64,000 nt of DNA from positions 513,751-577,750 of the forward strand of contig NZ_LMPF01000001.1 in assembly GCF_001424345.1 (NCBI RefSeq), in the 5' to 3' direction. The translations under genes were made by a program, and so were the position numbers. Origin of the DNA: Burkholderia sp. Leaf177. GTDB taxonomy: Bacteria; Pseudomonadota; Gammaproteobacteria; Burkholderiales; Burkholderiaceae. The notes below the pieces were generated by a model, which was given only the letters and a program-made list of their open reading frames with translations, was not told the origin of the DNA and did no database searches. Shown piece after piece: positions 45,993-56,007 of the stretch (position 1 is the first letter of the stretch; each line of letters opens with the position of its first letter).

Positions 45993-46199
45993 ATGACCGA
46001 TGACCGCCGCAAACAGGCCCCGACGCGCAAGAATCCTACTTTCGCGATCAGCATTCTTATCGTGGTCGTGGTGCTGCTTGTGATTGGAACGCTGTTCTTC
46101 AACGCGATCCGCGAAAAGCGCGACTACGAGCATGAGAACGCCACGCCCGCATCCAGCACGACAGTGCCTGCCGCGCCTTCTACGGGCGCATCTCAATAA
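45993..46199 (+). CDS. Small single-pass membrane protein
   Basis: The 68-residue protein has a charged cytoplasmic N-terminus (MTDDRRKQAPTRKNP), one membrane helix at about 17-37 (FAISILIVVVVLLVIGTLFF), then a charged and Ser/Thr/Pro/Ala-rich periplasmic tail. Function is unknown. Codon use is normal and the reading frame is well delimited, but no family is recognised. Confidence 0.6.
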   Translation: MTDDRRKQAPTRKNPTFAISILIVVVVLLVIGTLFFNAIREKRDYEHENATPASSTTVPAAPSTGASQ

Positions 46200-46220
46200 A
46201 CGCGCGGGCTCACAAGTCTT

Positions 46221-48692
46221 TCATTCCGGCAGATTGATGAGGCTCGCGTCTTTGCGGATCAGGAACGAGGCCGTCAGCATCTGCTTGCATTGATGCGCCA
46301 GAAGCTTCAGGTCCTGAACGGCGTCGAACGGAATATCTTCCGCGCGCTCGGCGCCGACCACCATTGAATCCAGCTCAACCGTCAGTTGCTTCGATTGCTC
46401 GGCCTGGTCGTCAGGCGCGGGCACGCCATCTTGCGCCTGCGTTAAATTGTCGCGAATCACGCTCAACGCACGTTGAACCGGTTGAGCGGCGTGACCCGCC
46501 GCGGATTTCCCTACGGATTGCAGCAAAGGCCCGGCAGCCGTGATCTGGGATGCAAGCACGTGACTGCGCACCAGCAAGTCGTTGAGCTCAGGAACGAATT
46601 TCTGCTGCGCTTTCGGCTCGAGCATCATGCGTTGAAAAGCCTGACCTAGATTTGCGAACGCGATGTGCACGTTCTTGCGCGCGAGGCGGTATTTGAAATC
46701 GCTGTCCAGGGCCGACGCCGCTTCGGCCGCCGCTGCCGATGCACCCGACTGGGCGGTTGCCGCAGCACTTTCGCCTGTCAACGGTTTGGATTTGGCGGCG
46801 GTGCTCGCGCTTGGAGCCGCAAGCATCGACGAGTTTTCGCCGTCCACCTTTAACGCCGGCCCCGGCGTTTCTGATCTCGCCAGCGCTGACGTAGCGGCTT
46901 CGGCGGTTGCCGCGTTGGCGTCGGCGAAAACAGTTGGATTCACTGCGGCGTTCGTGGCTTCCGGCTGCGCCGCCGGTTTGCCCGTCCACCACCAGCTTGC
47001 TTCAAGATAGTTGCGCATGGCGCCGATCATGTCGTGCACTTGCTTGCCCATAAGCCGGTATTCCCAGTACGGGAACAAATGGCTTGCAGCAATCGCGATG
47101 GCGCAACCCACGGCGGTATCGATTGCCCGTTCGCCGATCAGGCGCATCCCGCCCGGCGCGAGCAAGTGCAGCATTAGCAGCACATAAGCCGATGTAAAGA
47201 CAACACTCGCCGTGTAGTTGAAGAGCAGAAGGCTGTAGCTCATAACCATGCAGGCGAACATGGCCACGAGCAGCACATGCGGATCCTTGACCACGAAAAT
47301 CAGGCCGACGCACGCCGTGCATCCAATCGCCGTGCCGATGATCCGCTGCACGTTGCGCTGTTTGGTGAGCGAATAGCCTGGCTTGAGAATGATGACGGTG
47401 GTCATCACGATCCAGTAGGCATTGGTCAGCGGCAGCAAGCGCCCGAGCCAGAAGCCGATGCCAACGGCAATCGTCACGCGCAACGCGTGACGAAAGCTCG
47501 GTGACGACATGGTCAGGTTCGAGAAAATCTGCATGAACGGCACGCGCCGGCTCGACACGAAACGCGCGAGTTTAGGATCGACTCGAATTTCCGTTTCAGT
47601 GATGCCCGGATCGTGACGCGTCTGGCGTCGCATTTTATCGATGAGACGAGTCGCGCTCCATAACCGCCTGAAGGCCGACGACACCGCCGAATACGCCTCC
47701 GGATTTTTCTGTGGAACCTCGTGCTTGCGCATTTGATCGAGCTCGTACTCGATTGCGCGCAACTCCGCCTTCACATTGATCTTCGGACGCGCCGGCCGGT
47801 TCTGCAGCACGGCAAGACCAATGTCTTCGAGATCGAGCGCGGACTTGCGCATCAGATCCCGATAGAAGATCAGGATATCCGCGCCGCCGAACGTGTTGCG
47901 CACAAGCGGATAATCAGTGTGCGCACCCACGAACATCTCATGCAGATCCACTGCATTGATGAACAGGTTGAAAAGCATTGCGCGGCGCGGATCGAGCTTG
48001 CCGCTGCGCAATTTCGGCAGGTTGCGCAGCACGATGTCGCGCGCTGCATCCTGTCGTTCAACTGCCAGGATCTGCTTTTCGATCAGCTTTCGATAACACT
48101 CGTCAATATTGATATCGAGATCGTAAAACTCGGAACGCGCGAGCAGATATTCGGCGCAACTGAAGACACTTTCCGCGAGCGCCTGCCGTTCGATCCGATA
48201 CACCATCCAGCGGCTGACGAAGGTAGCCCAGTATGTGTACCAGAGGCCGCCGAGCAAGATCCACGACGCATAAATCAGCGCTTGCATCGGCGTGAAATGC
48301 TCTTCCAGCGTCACGATCATCATGAAGAGCGTGGCGAAGCTGATCTGCGGCCAGCGATTGCCGTACACCACAATCAGCGACAAAACGAACGTGAGCGGCA
48401 CGACGGTCAGCCACAACGTCACCACGTTCGCGCTCGCAATTCCAGTGGCGAGCGCCGACAAGAATCCGATCACCGTGCACGCCAGCATCTCGTTGTGCTT
48501 GTACTTCAACGGGCCGGGCATATCGACCACGCATGCGCCCAAGGCGCCGGTCGCTATGGTGAAGCCGAGTTCGCGATTGTGAAAAATGGTCAGCATCAGT
48601 ACGGCCGGCAGCGAAACGCCGAGCGCGATGCGCAAGCCGCCGAAAAAGTACTGGCTATAAATGAATTTTCTGATCTCTAGCGAGTAACGCAT
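46221..48692 (-). CDS. FUSC-family membrane transporter (YccS/YhfK-like)
   Basis: The 823-residue protein has two blocks of membrane segments (about 20-190 and 390-535), each six helices, separated and followed by cytoplasmic domains: the arrangement of the fusaric acid resistance (FUSC)/YccS superfamily. The second block carries NAYWIVMTTVIILKPGYSLTKQRNVQRIIGT, a family hallmark shown here by its ends NAYWIVM and QRIIGT. It probably exports aromatic acids or related toxic compounds. Between residues 555 and 640 there is a long Ala/Ser-rich linker. ATG at 48692 follows AGGAAG closely; longer starts lack support. Confidence 0.85.
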   Translation of the reverse strand: MRYSLEIRKFIYSQYFFGGLRIALGVSLPAVLMLTIFHNRELGFTIATGALGACVVDMPGPLKYKHNEMLACTVIGFLSALATGIASANVVTLWLTVVPLTFVLSLIVVYGNRWPQISFATLFMMIVTLEEHFTPMQALIYASWILLGGLWYTYWATFVSRWMVYRIERQALAESVFSCAEYLLARSEFYDLDINIDECYRKLIEKQILAVERQDAARDIVLRNLPKLRSGKLDPRRAMLFNLFINAVDLHEMFVGAHTDYPLVRNTFGGADILIFYRDLMRKSALDLEDIGLAVLQNRPARPKINVKAELRAIEYELDQMRKHEVPQKNPEAYSAVSSAFRRLWSATRLIDKMRRQTRHDPGITETEIRVDPKLARFVSSRRVPFMQIFSNLTMSSPSFRHALRVTIAVGIGFWLGRLLPLTNAYWIVMTTVIILKPGYSLTKQRNVQRIIGTAIGCTACVGLIFVVKDPHVLLVAMFACMVMSYSLLLFNYTASVVFTSAYVLLMLHLLAPGGMRLIGERAIDTAVGCAIAIAASHLFPYWEYRLMGKQVHDMIGAMRNYLEASWWWTGKPAAQPEATNAAVNPTVFADANAATAEAATSALARSETPGPALKVDGENSSMLAAPSASTAAKSKPLTGESAAATAQSGASAAAAEAASALDSDFKYRLARKNVHIAFANLGQAFQRMMLEPKAQQKFVPELNDLLVRSHVLASQITAAGPLLQSVGKSAAGHAAQPVQRALSVIRDNLTQAQDGVPAPDDQAEQSKQLTVELDSMVVGAERAEDIPFDAVQDLKLLAHQCKQMLTASFLIRKDASLINLPE

Positions 48693-48916
48693 CAACTTCC
48701 TAATTTCCCGGCGTGGTCCCGGCTGCCATGCGAGGCGCTCGGACCTGCCTTTCATTGTGGCTTCGAGTCTAACCCAACTCGACGGCATCGAAACCTAGGC
48801 CGATCGGCCGAATCGCGGTGGCGAACGGCCTTTGCTATCCTGTTGTTTCACCTCGCGACACGTCCCTGGCTTTTGCCGAACGAGCCGTTGCCTTTCACGC
48901 TCAACTAGCAGGATCC

Positions 48917-51900
48917 ATGCTCGAACTTTTCTATTCGAACCGCCATGAAACGCTGTCGCAGGCGTTGCTGGACGACGTCGCCGCGTTCGCGCTCAACGAC
49001 GGCAATCCATTCGCAAGCCAGACCATCATCGTGCCGAGCGCAGCAGTGCGCAGGCGGTTGGAACTCGATATGGCGGCGCGTTTCGGGATCTGCGCAAACG
49101 TGGATTTGTGTTATCTGGCGCAATGGTTGTGGGCGCGGATTGGGGGCGTGCTGCACGTGCCCGAGCATTCGCCATTTGCGCCAGACCGGCTGGTGTGGCG
49201 TTGCTTTCGGCTGCTCGGCGACGTGGCGGACGCGGCGCCCGAAGGTTCATCGCGATTACACGCATACCTCGATGCCGCCGACGATTCCATGCGCTACGAG
49301 CTCGCGCGACGCATTGCGACGGTGTTCGATCACTACCTGACATACCGGCCGGAATGGCTGCTGCACTGGCAGGCGGGCGGTTCGATCCTGGCGTCCGCTG
49401 CCGGCGCGATCGATGCAAACGGTCCGCGCCTGCCGAATGCCACCGCTATCCAGCGCGAAGACGAACGCTGGCAGGCCAAGTTGTGGCGCGCGCTTCTGGC
49501 TGACCTTGCCATTGACAACGAAACACGCAACGCCGAGGCACGTGATCCCACGCCGCCCGCATACAAGTTCCTGACTGAATCGCCGAAGCTCGACCTCGAT
49601 GCCGTGATGAAAGCCGAATGGCCCGAGCGCGTGAGCGTGTTCGCGTTGCCGACCATGCCGCCACTGCATATTGCGTTGCTGCGCGAACTGTCGCGCTGGA
49701 TCGACGTTCGTATTTACGCCATCAATCCTTGCCGCGAATTCTGGTTCGATATCGTCAGCGAAGCACGCGTGGAGCAACTCGAACTCGCTGGCAAACGGGA
49801 CTTCCAGGAGGTCGGACATCCATTGCTTGCCGAATGGGGCCGTCAGACACAAGCTCAACTCCATATGTTGCATGAGCTGACGGAAAGCGCGGCGTCGCGG
49901 GAAGCCAGTCATTTCGAGCACAATGCCGCGCCGACCTGGCTCGCGCATGTGCAGAACGCCATCCTCGATCTCGATGAGCCTTCGGAATCCGGTGAGGCGC
50001 TTTCGCTTGAACCCGGGATCGAGATTCATGTTTGCCACAGCTTGTCGCGGCAGCTCGAAGTGCTGCACGACCGCTTGCTCGGCTGGTTCGACGAGGTAGA
50101 AGGGCTTCAGCCCTCGGACGTGCTCGTGGCGTTTCCGGACCTGGCTGCGGCCGGTCCGCTTATCGACGGCGTGTTTGGCACGGCGCCGGCGGGCGTGGCC
50201 GGGGAGCGCCGCCGGATTCCGTACCGGATCACGGGATTGCCTCCATCGCAGGCAAATCCTGTCGCGCGCGTGCTGCTTGACTGGCTCGCGCTTCCCGAGC
50301 GGAGCGTGGGTGCGCCCGAGTTGATTGAATGGCTGCGGGTGGATGCGGTAGCGGCGCGTTATGGCATCGACGCCGTCGCGCTCGAAACCGCGCAGACATG
50401 GCTGGCGGCGGCGGGTGCGCGCCGTGGTCTCGCGCCTTTGACTGTCACTGGCGTGGATGTTCCCGCTGCACGCCATACATTTTCCGATGCACTGACGCGG
50501 CTTTTCCTCGGCTATGCGCTGCCCGATGGCGGCGCGCCCGTCGACGAATGGCTTCCTGTCGAAGGCGCTCACGGTTCGGATTCGGAATTGCTTGGGCGGT
50601 TGACGCGTTTTATCGATGACATCGATGCTTTCGGCGAGCGCGTCGCCACCGCGCGCACGCCTGCGGCCTGGACGCAAACGCTGCTCGACGCACTGACGCA
50701 ATTCTTCGACGCAGGCCTGCCATTCGCCGATTCAATCGCGGACGTGCGCGCAACGCTCGACTCGCTGATGCTTTCAATGAACGAGGGCGCCGCTGAAACG
50801 GAAATCTCCGCCGACGTTCTCCGCACGGCGCTGACCGATGCGCTCGACGACGCAGCGCGTGGCGGCGTGCCTTGGGGCGGCGTAACGTTTTCGTCGCTGA
50901 CAAGTTTGCGTGGCTTGCCGTATCGCGTGATTTGCTTGCTCGGCATGGACGACGGCATGTTGCCAAGCCTCGCGCGTGCCGACGAATTCGACCTGATGGC
51001 GAGTTTCGGCAAGCTTGGGGACCGCCAACGTCGCGACGACGAACGCAATCTGTTCCTCGACTTGCTGTTGTCGGCGCGCGATCGCTTGTTGATCGCCTAC
51101 ACGGGACGCAGCATTCGCGATAACGCCGCGCTGCCGCCCGCTGCTTTGATCGATGAACTGCTCGATCATCTGGCCGAAACGGTTGCGGGAAAGGATGCCC
51201 CGCCGAAAGAACTCGAAGCTGCGCGCGGCCGCTTTGTATTCGAGCATCCGTTGCAGCCGTTCGCACCCGAGTATTTCAGCAAGCCGTTGTTCACCTACGA
51301 GCCGGAGCGCGCGGAACTCGCGCGTACGCTCGCGCTCGGCAAGACAGAACCGTCTGTCAGGTTCTTCAGCGTGCCGTTGCCGGCGGAGGACGTCGAGCCT
51401 ATCGGCTTTGACGACTTCGAACGTTTCTGGCGCCATCCGGCACGTGCAATTTTGCGCGATCGTCTGGGCATCGCGCTGTTCGATGCCGAAACAGAACTCG
51501 GGGACACCGAACCGTTCGAGCTCGAATATCCCGGCCGCGCCGCGCTCGCTGATCGCGTGCTGCCGTCGCTTCTTGCGCTCACCGCCGATAGTGAAGCCCG
51601 CGCCCTCGATCGTGCACGGCGGGTCGCGCGTGCAAGTCCGGAAATGCCGGGCGGCGCGACCGGCGGCGTGTGGCAATCGCGCGAGATCGGCGCGTTGCAT
51701 TCGCTTGCCAATCGTGTCCGGATTGCAACGGAAGAAGGCGCGTCGCGGTTGCCCTTTACGCTGGATATCCTTCCCCACTGGCCTGAGAGCGAGCCCGGCG
51801 TCGAACTGTTCGGCCGCCACGACGCCGCCTTGCGAGCCGACGCGGTTATGCTAATGCAAATTCACGGCACCTTGAATCTGCTGACCGAAGAAGGCCAGAT

Positions 51901-52333
51901 CATCTACCGATACGACGTCCCGCGTGCCCGCGATTATTTGTCCGCGTGGCTCGCCCATCTCGTGTATTGCGCCGCGTTGCCCGATGGACCGCGCCGCACC
52001 GTGTGGCACGGACGCGGCGCGCAGTCGAGCGGTTTCGAACTGATGCCGGTTGCCGATCCTCACGCGCATCTCGCGACGCTTGCTGCGTTGTATCGCGCGG
52101 GTCGGCGCTTGCCCTTGCGATTCTTCCCAAAAAGCGCGTGGACGTGGGTGACGGAAAGCGAGTCCAAGGCGCAAGGCGTGTGGATATCGGATAGAACGCG
52201 CGGCGAGTCGGACGATCCTGCATTACGCATCGCGTTTCGCGGCGCCGACCTGCTGCGACTCGATCAAACCTTCGCCACGCTTGCTCGTATCGTTTTCGAA
52301 CCGCTCAAGCAGCACATGCGGAGCGACGCATGA
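48917..52333 (+). CDS. recC: Exodeoxyribonuclease V subunit RecC
   Basis: The 1138-residue protein starts MLELFYSNRHETLSQALLDD and has the RecC fold of an inactivated helicase: IVPSAAVRRRLELDMAARFGI, YRITGLPPSQANPV, GGVTFSSLTSLRGLPYRVICLLGMDDG, and a dead nuclease-like C-terminus. RecC recognises Chi and holds RecB and RecD together. Length is close to E. coli RecC (1122). ATG at 48917 follows AGGA. Its stop overlaps the recB start by 4 bp. Confidence 0.95.
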   Translation: MLELFYSNRHETLSQALLDDVAAFALNDGNPFASQTIIVPSAAVRRRLELDMAARFGICANVDLCYLAQWLWARIGGVLHVPEHSPFAPDRLVWRCFRLLGDVADAAPEGSSRLHAYLDAADDSMRYELARRIATVFDHYLTYRPEWLLHWQAGGSILASAAGAIDANGPRLPNATAIQREDERWQAKLWRALLADLAIDNETRNAEARDPTPPAYKFLTESPKLDLDAVMKAEWPERVSVFALPTMPPLHIALLRELSRWIDVRIYAINPCREFWFDIVSEARVEQLELAGKRDFQEVGHPLLAEWGRQTQAQLHMLHELTESAASREASHFEHNAAPTWLAHVQNAILDLDEPSESGEALSLEPGIEIHVCHSLSRQLEVLHDRLLGWFDEVEGLQPSDVLVAFPDLAAAGPLIDGVFGTAPAGVAGERRRIPYRITGLPPSQANPVARVLLDWLALPERSVGAPELIEWLRVDAVAARYGIDAVALETAQTWLAAAGARRGLAPLTVTGVDVPAARHTFSDALTRLFLGYALPDGGAPVDEWLPVEGAHGSDSELLGRLTRFIDDIDAFGERVATARTPAAWTQTLLDALTQFFDAGLPFADSIADVRATLDSLMLSMNEGAAETEISADVLRTALTDALDDAARGGVPWGGVTFSSLTSLRGLPYRVICLLGMDDGMLPSLARADEFDLMASFGKLGDRQRRDDERNLFLDLLLSARDRLLIAYTGRSIRDNAALPPAALIDELLDHLAETVAGKDAPPKELEAARGRFVFEHPLQPFAPEYFSKPLFTYEPERAELARTLALGKTEPSVRFFSVPLPAEDVEPIGFDDFERFWRHPARAILRDRLGIALFDAETELGDTEPFELEYPGRAALADRVLPSLLALTADSEARALDRARRVARASPEMPGGATGGVWQSREIGALHSLANRVRIATEEGASRLPFTLDILPHWPESEPGVELFGRHDAALRADAVMLMQIHGTLNLLTEEGQIIYRYDVPRARDYLSAWLAHLVYCAALPDGPRRTVWHGRGAQSSGFELMPVADPHAHLATLAALYRAGRRLPLRFFPKSAWTWVTESESKAQGVWISDRTRGESDDPALRIAFRGADLLRLDQTFATLARIVFEPLKQHMRSDA

Positions 52334-55300
52334 TGGACACGCAAACAACAATGACGATTGACGAACTCGATGTCTTCGAGTGTTCGCTCGATGGCGTGAA
52401 CCAGATCGAAGCATCGGCGGGAACGGGGAAGACGTGGAATATCTGCGCGCTTTATGTGCGGCTGCTGCTTGAGAAGAAGCTCGCGGCTGATGCAATCCTT
52501 GTCGTCACGTTCACGAAGGCGGCCACGGCCGAGTTGCATGAGCGCATTCGCTCGCGGCTCGTGCAAATAGCGCACGCAATGGAAACGGGCGACTCGGCGG
52601 GCGACGCGTTCATCGAGCGACTGTTTGAAACAACGCTCGAGCGCGTCGACCCTGAAGAGGCGCTCAAGCGTATTCACATTGCGCTGCACACTTTCGATCA
52701 AGCCGCCATCCACACCATTCACGCGTTTTGCCAGCGCGCGTTGCAGGAAGCGCCGTTCGCCGCGACCATGCCGTTCGCGTTCGAACTCGAAGCCGACGAC
52801 AGCGCGTTGCGTTTCGAAATGGCGGCGGACTTCTGGCGTGAACGCGTCGAACCCGCGGCGGCGCGCGATGTGTCTTTCGCCGCATGGCTAGTGAGCAAGG
52901 GCGCAGGGCCGGCGTCGCTCGACGCGCAGCTTTCGCGCCGCCTGAAAAAGCCGCTGGCCGCGCTGCGCTGGGGCGAACTGGAAGTGGGCGCGCGGGAAGA
53001 TGCGCGAGCATTATTCGATACCGCGTGCGCGCTCTGGCATGCAGAACGCGATTCAATCGTGCAATTGCTCGTGGATGCAGAAGCCAAGCTCAGCAAGACC
53101 ACGCACAAGCGCGCATTGATCGATGCCGCGATTGCCGCGTGGTCCGATTATTTCGCCGATAACGACTGTCATGCCGCACCGCCGAAGGAGGCGCTGAAGC
53201 TCACTGCAAGCGCGCTGAAGAAAGGCACGAAGGTCAAGAACGAGCCGCCGGCGCATGCGTTCTTCGATCATGCAGAGACGCTTGCCGCAGCCGCCGCGGC
53301 TGCGGAAGCGGCACAGCGCGCGGCGTGGCTCGGGATCGTGCGCGAATGGCTCGACTACGCGCCGCTCGAACTGGCGGCGCGAAAACGCACCCGGCGTGTG
53401 GTCTCGTTCGACGATCTGTTGTCCAATCTTTATCAGGCGCTCGACGCCAATCCATGGCTCGCCGATGCCCTTCGTGCGCGCTATCCGGCCGCGTTGATCG
53501 ATGAATTCCAGGATACCGATCCGCTGCAGTTCGCCATTTTCAGCAGGATCTTCGCGCCACAAGGGCCGTTGTTTCTCGTTGGCGATCCAAAGCAGGCCAT
53601 CTATAGTTTTCGCGCCGCGGATTTGCACACGTATTTGAGGGCGCGCGCCGAGGCGTCGGCTAGATACACGCTTGCGGTCAATCAGCGTTCCACGGCGCCG
53701 ATCATCGACGCTTGTAATCGCATTTTCAGCGCTAATCCGTCGGCATTCATCCTCGATGGCCTGACGTATCAGCCCGTGCGCGCGGGGACGCGCGAGCGTC
53801 AACCGTTAATCGATAACACGCCTTCAGCCGCGTATTCCGATACCGCCGATTTTTGCGTGTGGCTCTTACCGCAAGGTGAATCGGTGTTGTCGAAGACGAA
53901 CGCGAACCGGCAAGCCGCCGAGGCGTGCGCGGCCGAGATCGTGCGCTTGTTGCGCGGCGCCCAGAACGGCGAAGTCGTCATAGGTGAGAAACCGTTGTCG
54001 CCAGGACAGATTGCCGTGCTCGTGCAGACGCACCGGCAGGGCAGTCTTGTCAAACGGGTGCTTGCGAACTGGGGCGTAGGCAGCGTGGAACTCGCGCAGG
54101 CATCGGTGTTCGGCACGCTCGACGCCGAGCAGATCGAGCGCGTGCTGGCGGCTATCGATACCCCGGGCGACCTGCGTCGCCTTCGTGCCGCGCTTGCAAC
54201 CGACTGGCTCGGCCTGGATGCAACCGCGTTATGGAACATGGAGCACAACGAGACCGTAGAAAGTTCGGCCGACGCCATGAGCTGGGTCGACCGATTTTCC
54301 CGATACCGGATGTTGTGGCACGAGCGCGGCTTCGCTGTGATGTGGCGCACCCTCGCGCGTGAGTTGTTCATCGCGCAGCGGCTGGTTATCGGACCCGACG
54401 GGGAACGCCGCTTGACGAACGTCAACCATCTGGCCGAGCTGATCCAGGCGCGCGGCGCGGTGCAGCCGGGCATTGCGCCAACGTTGCGCTGGCTCGCTGC
54501 GCAACGCGCCGAACAAGGCGGCGGGGAAGACGCGCAACTGCGGCTGGAATCGGACCGCAATCTCGTTCAGATCGTGACCGTGCATAAATCGAAGGGCCTC
54601 GAATATGCGGTCGTTTTCTGTCCTTTCCTGAACGATGGCGCACTGCGCGATCCGCCTTCATCAGGACTTCCAGATGCCCGCGAGTATCACGACGATGGCT
54701 CGGCCGTCCTGCACTATGGCTATACGGACGAAGAAGGCGAACGCGCTTCCGGTCTCGCAACCCGCGAGCAGGCCGCCGAGCGCGCGCGGCTTGTGTACGT
54801 CGCGCTGACACGCGCCGTGTACCGGTGTTATGTGGTGGGCGGCGTGTATCTGATCGGCAAATCGGCGAAGGAATCGCGACGCAGCGTGCTCAACTGGCTG
54901 GTGGCGGGCGCGGGCCGCGAGTTCGGCGACTGGCTTGGCGAGCCGCCCGAAGAAGACGATGTGATCGACGCCTGGCAAGCGCTCGCGACCGGATCGATTT
55001 CGGTCGAGCCATTGCCGGTCATCGATGTGCGCGAGCCATTGGTCGTGCATCGCGATGCCGCGTTTGCGCCTGAGTCGCGAACAAGCAATCGCGTGTTGCG
55101 CGACAGCTGGCGGACCGCGAGTTTCAGTTCGATGATCGCCGCCGGCGCGCGCGAGGAATCGAACCAGCCGCAACTCGCCGACGAACGCCCGGACCACGAC
55201 GGACGTATCGACGCAATCGTGTCTGCCGAACCTCAGTTGCCCGAGACGCCAGTTCAACTCGATCCCGACGATATCCTCGCGTTTCCGCGCGGACCATCGG

Positions 55301-56007
55301 CGGGGGAATGTCTGCATCGAATGTACGAGCTGGCTGATTTCACGGAACCCGCCACATGGTCAAAAGCCATCAAAGACGCACTGCACGAACATCCCGTCCC
55401 GCTTTCCGCCTTTGACGCGCCGGAGACGGATCTCGCCTTGATGATGTCGCGCGTCCTGAAGGACACGGTCAAGACCGAGCTCGTGCCGGGCATGTGCCTT
55501 GAAGCCATTTCGCCCAAGCGCCGATTGAACGAACTCGAATTCCTGTTCCCGGCACAATCGCTTGATTTCGCGGCATTACGGCGTGTGCTCGTGGTCCACG
55601 GTTTCCCGGATGTCGCGCTCGAAGCCGCTACGTTGCGTGGTTTCGTGAAAGGGTTTATCGACATGATCGTGGAGCACGAAGGCCGCTTCTGGATCATCGA
55701 CTGGAAGTCGAATCATCTTGGTTTGACGCCCGCCGATTACACCGGTTCATCTCTCGACGCCGCCATGGCTTCACACGCGTACCACTTGCAGGCGCTGTTT
55801 TACGTGGTCGCGCTGCATCGTTATCTGAAGATCCGTTTGCGCGATTACGCGTTCGAACGGCACATTGGCGGCTATCTCTATTTGTTCATCCGCAGCGTGC
55901 GGCCGGAATGGAGCGTCGACGGCAAACCGGCCGGCGTCCACGTCGGCAAGCCGTCTTTCGAGCTGATCGAGGCGCTCGATCGCCTGATGCAAGGAGTCGC
56001 CGCATGA
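52330..56007 (+). CDS. recB: Exodeoxyribonuclease V subunit RecB
   Basis: The 1225-residue protein is a UvrD-type superfamily 1A helicase with a C-terminal nuclease. Walker A is ASAGTGKT (~33-40), motif Ia VTFTKAATAEL, motif II LIDEFQDTDPLQ, motif III GDPKQAIYSFRAAD, later HKSKGLEYAVVF and YVALTRA. The nuclease domain has GFVKGFIDMIVEHEG and IIDWKSNHLG with Asp1124 and Lys as catalytic residues. It drives the slow 3'-5' motor and cuts DNA at Chi. Start and stop overlap both neighbours by 4 bp, so recC-recB-recD are coupled. An ATG one codon later is an equal start choice. Confidence 0.96.
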   Translation: MMDTQTTMTIDELDVFECSLDGVNQIEASAGTGKTWNICALYVRLLLEKKLAADAILVVTFTKAATAELHERIRSRLVQIAHAMETGDSAGDAFIERLFETTLERVDPEEALKRIHIALHTFDQAAIHTIHAFCQRALQEAPFAATMPFAFELEADDSALRFEMAADFWRERVEPAAARDVSFAAWLVSKGAGPASLDAQLSRRLKKPLAALRWGELEVGAREDARALFDTACALWHAERDSIVQLLVDAEAKLSKTTHKRALIDAAIAAWSDYFADNDCHAAPPKEALKLTASALKKGTKVKNEPPAHAFFDHAETLAAAAAAAEAAQRAAWLGIVREWLDYAPLELAARKRTRRVVSFDDLLSNLYQALDANPWLADALRARYPAALIDEFQDTDPLQFAIFSRIFAPQGPLFLVGDPKQAIYSFRAADLHTYLRARAEASARYTLAVNQRSTAPIIDACNRIFSANPSAFILDGLTYQPVRAGTRERQPLIDNTPSAAYSDTADFCVWLLPQGESVLSKTNANRQAAEACAAEIVRLLRGAQNGEVVIGEKPLSPGQIAVLVQTHRQGSLVKRVLANWGVGSVELAQASVFGTLDAEQIERVLAAIDTPGDLRRLRAALATDWLGLDATALWNMEHNETVESSADAMSWVDRFSRYRMLWHERGFAVMWRTLARELFIAQRLVIGPDGERRLTNVNHLAELIQARGAVQPGIAPTLRWLAAQRAEQGGGEDAQLRLESDRNLVQIVTVHKSKGLEYAVVFCPFLNDGALRDPPSSGLPDAREYHDDGSAVLHYGYTDEEGERASGLATREQAAERARLVYVALTRAVYRCYVVGGVYLIGKSAKESRRSVLNWLVAGAGREFGDWLGEPPEEDDVIDAWQALATGSISVEPLPVIDVREPLVVHRDAAFAPESRTSNRVLRDSWRTASFSSMIAAGAREESNQPQLADERPDHDGRIDAIVSAEPQLPETPVQLDPDDILAFPRGPSAGECLHRMYELADFTEPATWSKAIKDALHEHPVPLSAFDAPETDLALMMSRVLKDTVKTELVPGMCLEAISPKRRLNELEFLFPAQSLDFAALRRVLVVHGFPDVALEAATLRGFVKGFIDMIVEHEGRFWIIDWKSNHLGLTPADYTGSSLDAAMASHAYHLQALFYVVALHRYLKIRLRDYAFERHIGGYLYLFIRSVRPEWSVDGKPAGVHVGKPSFELIEALDRLMQGVAA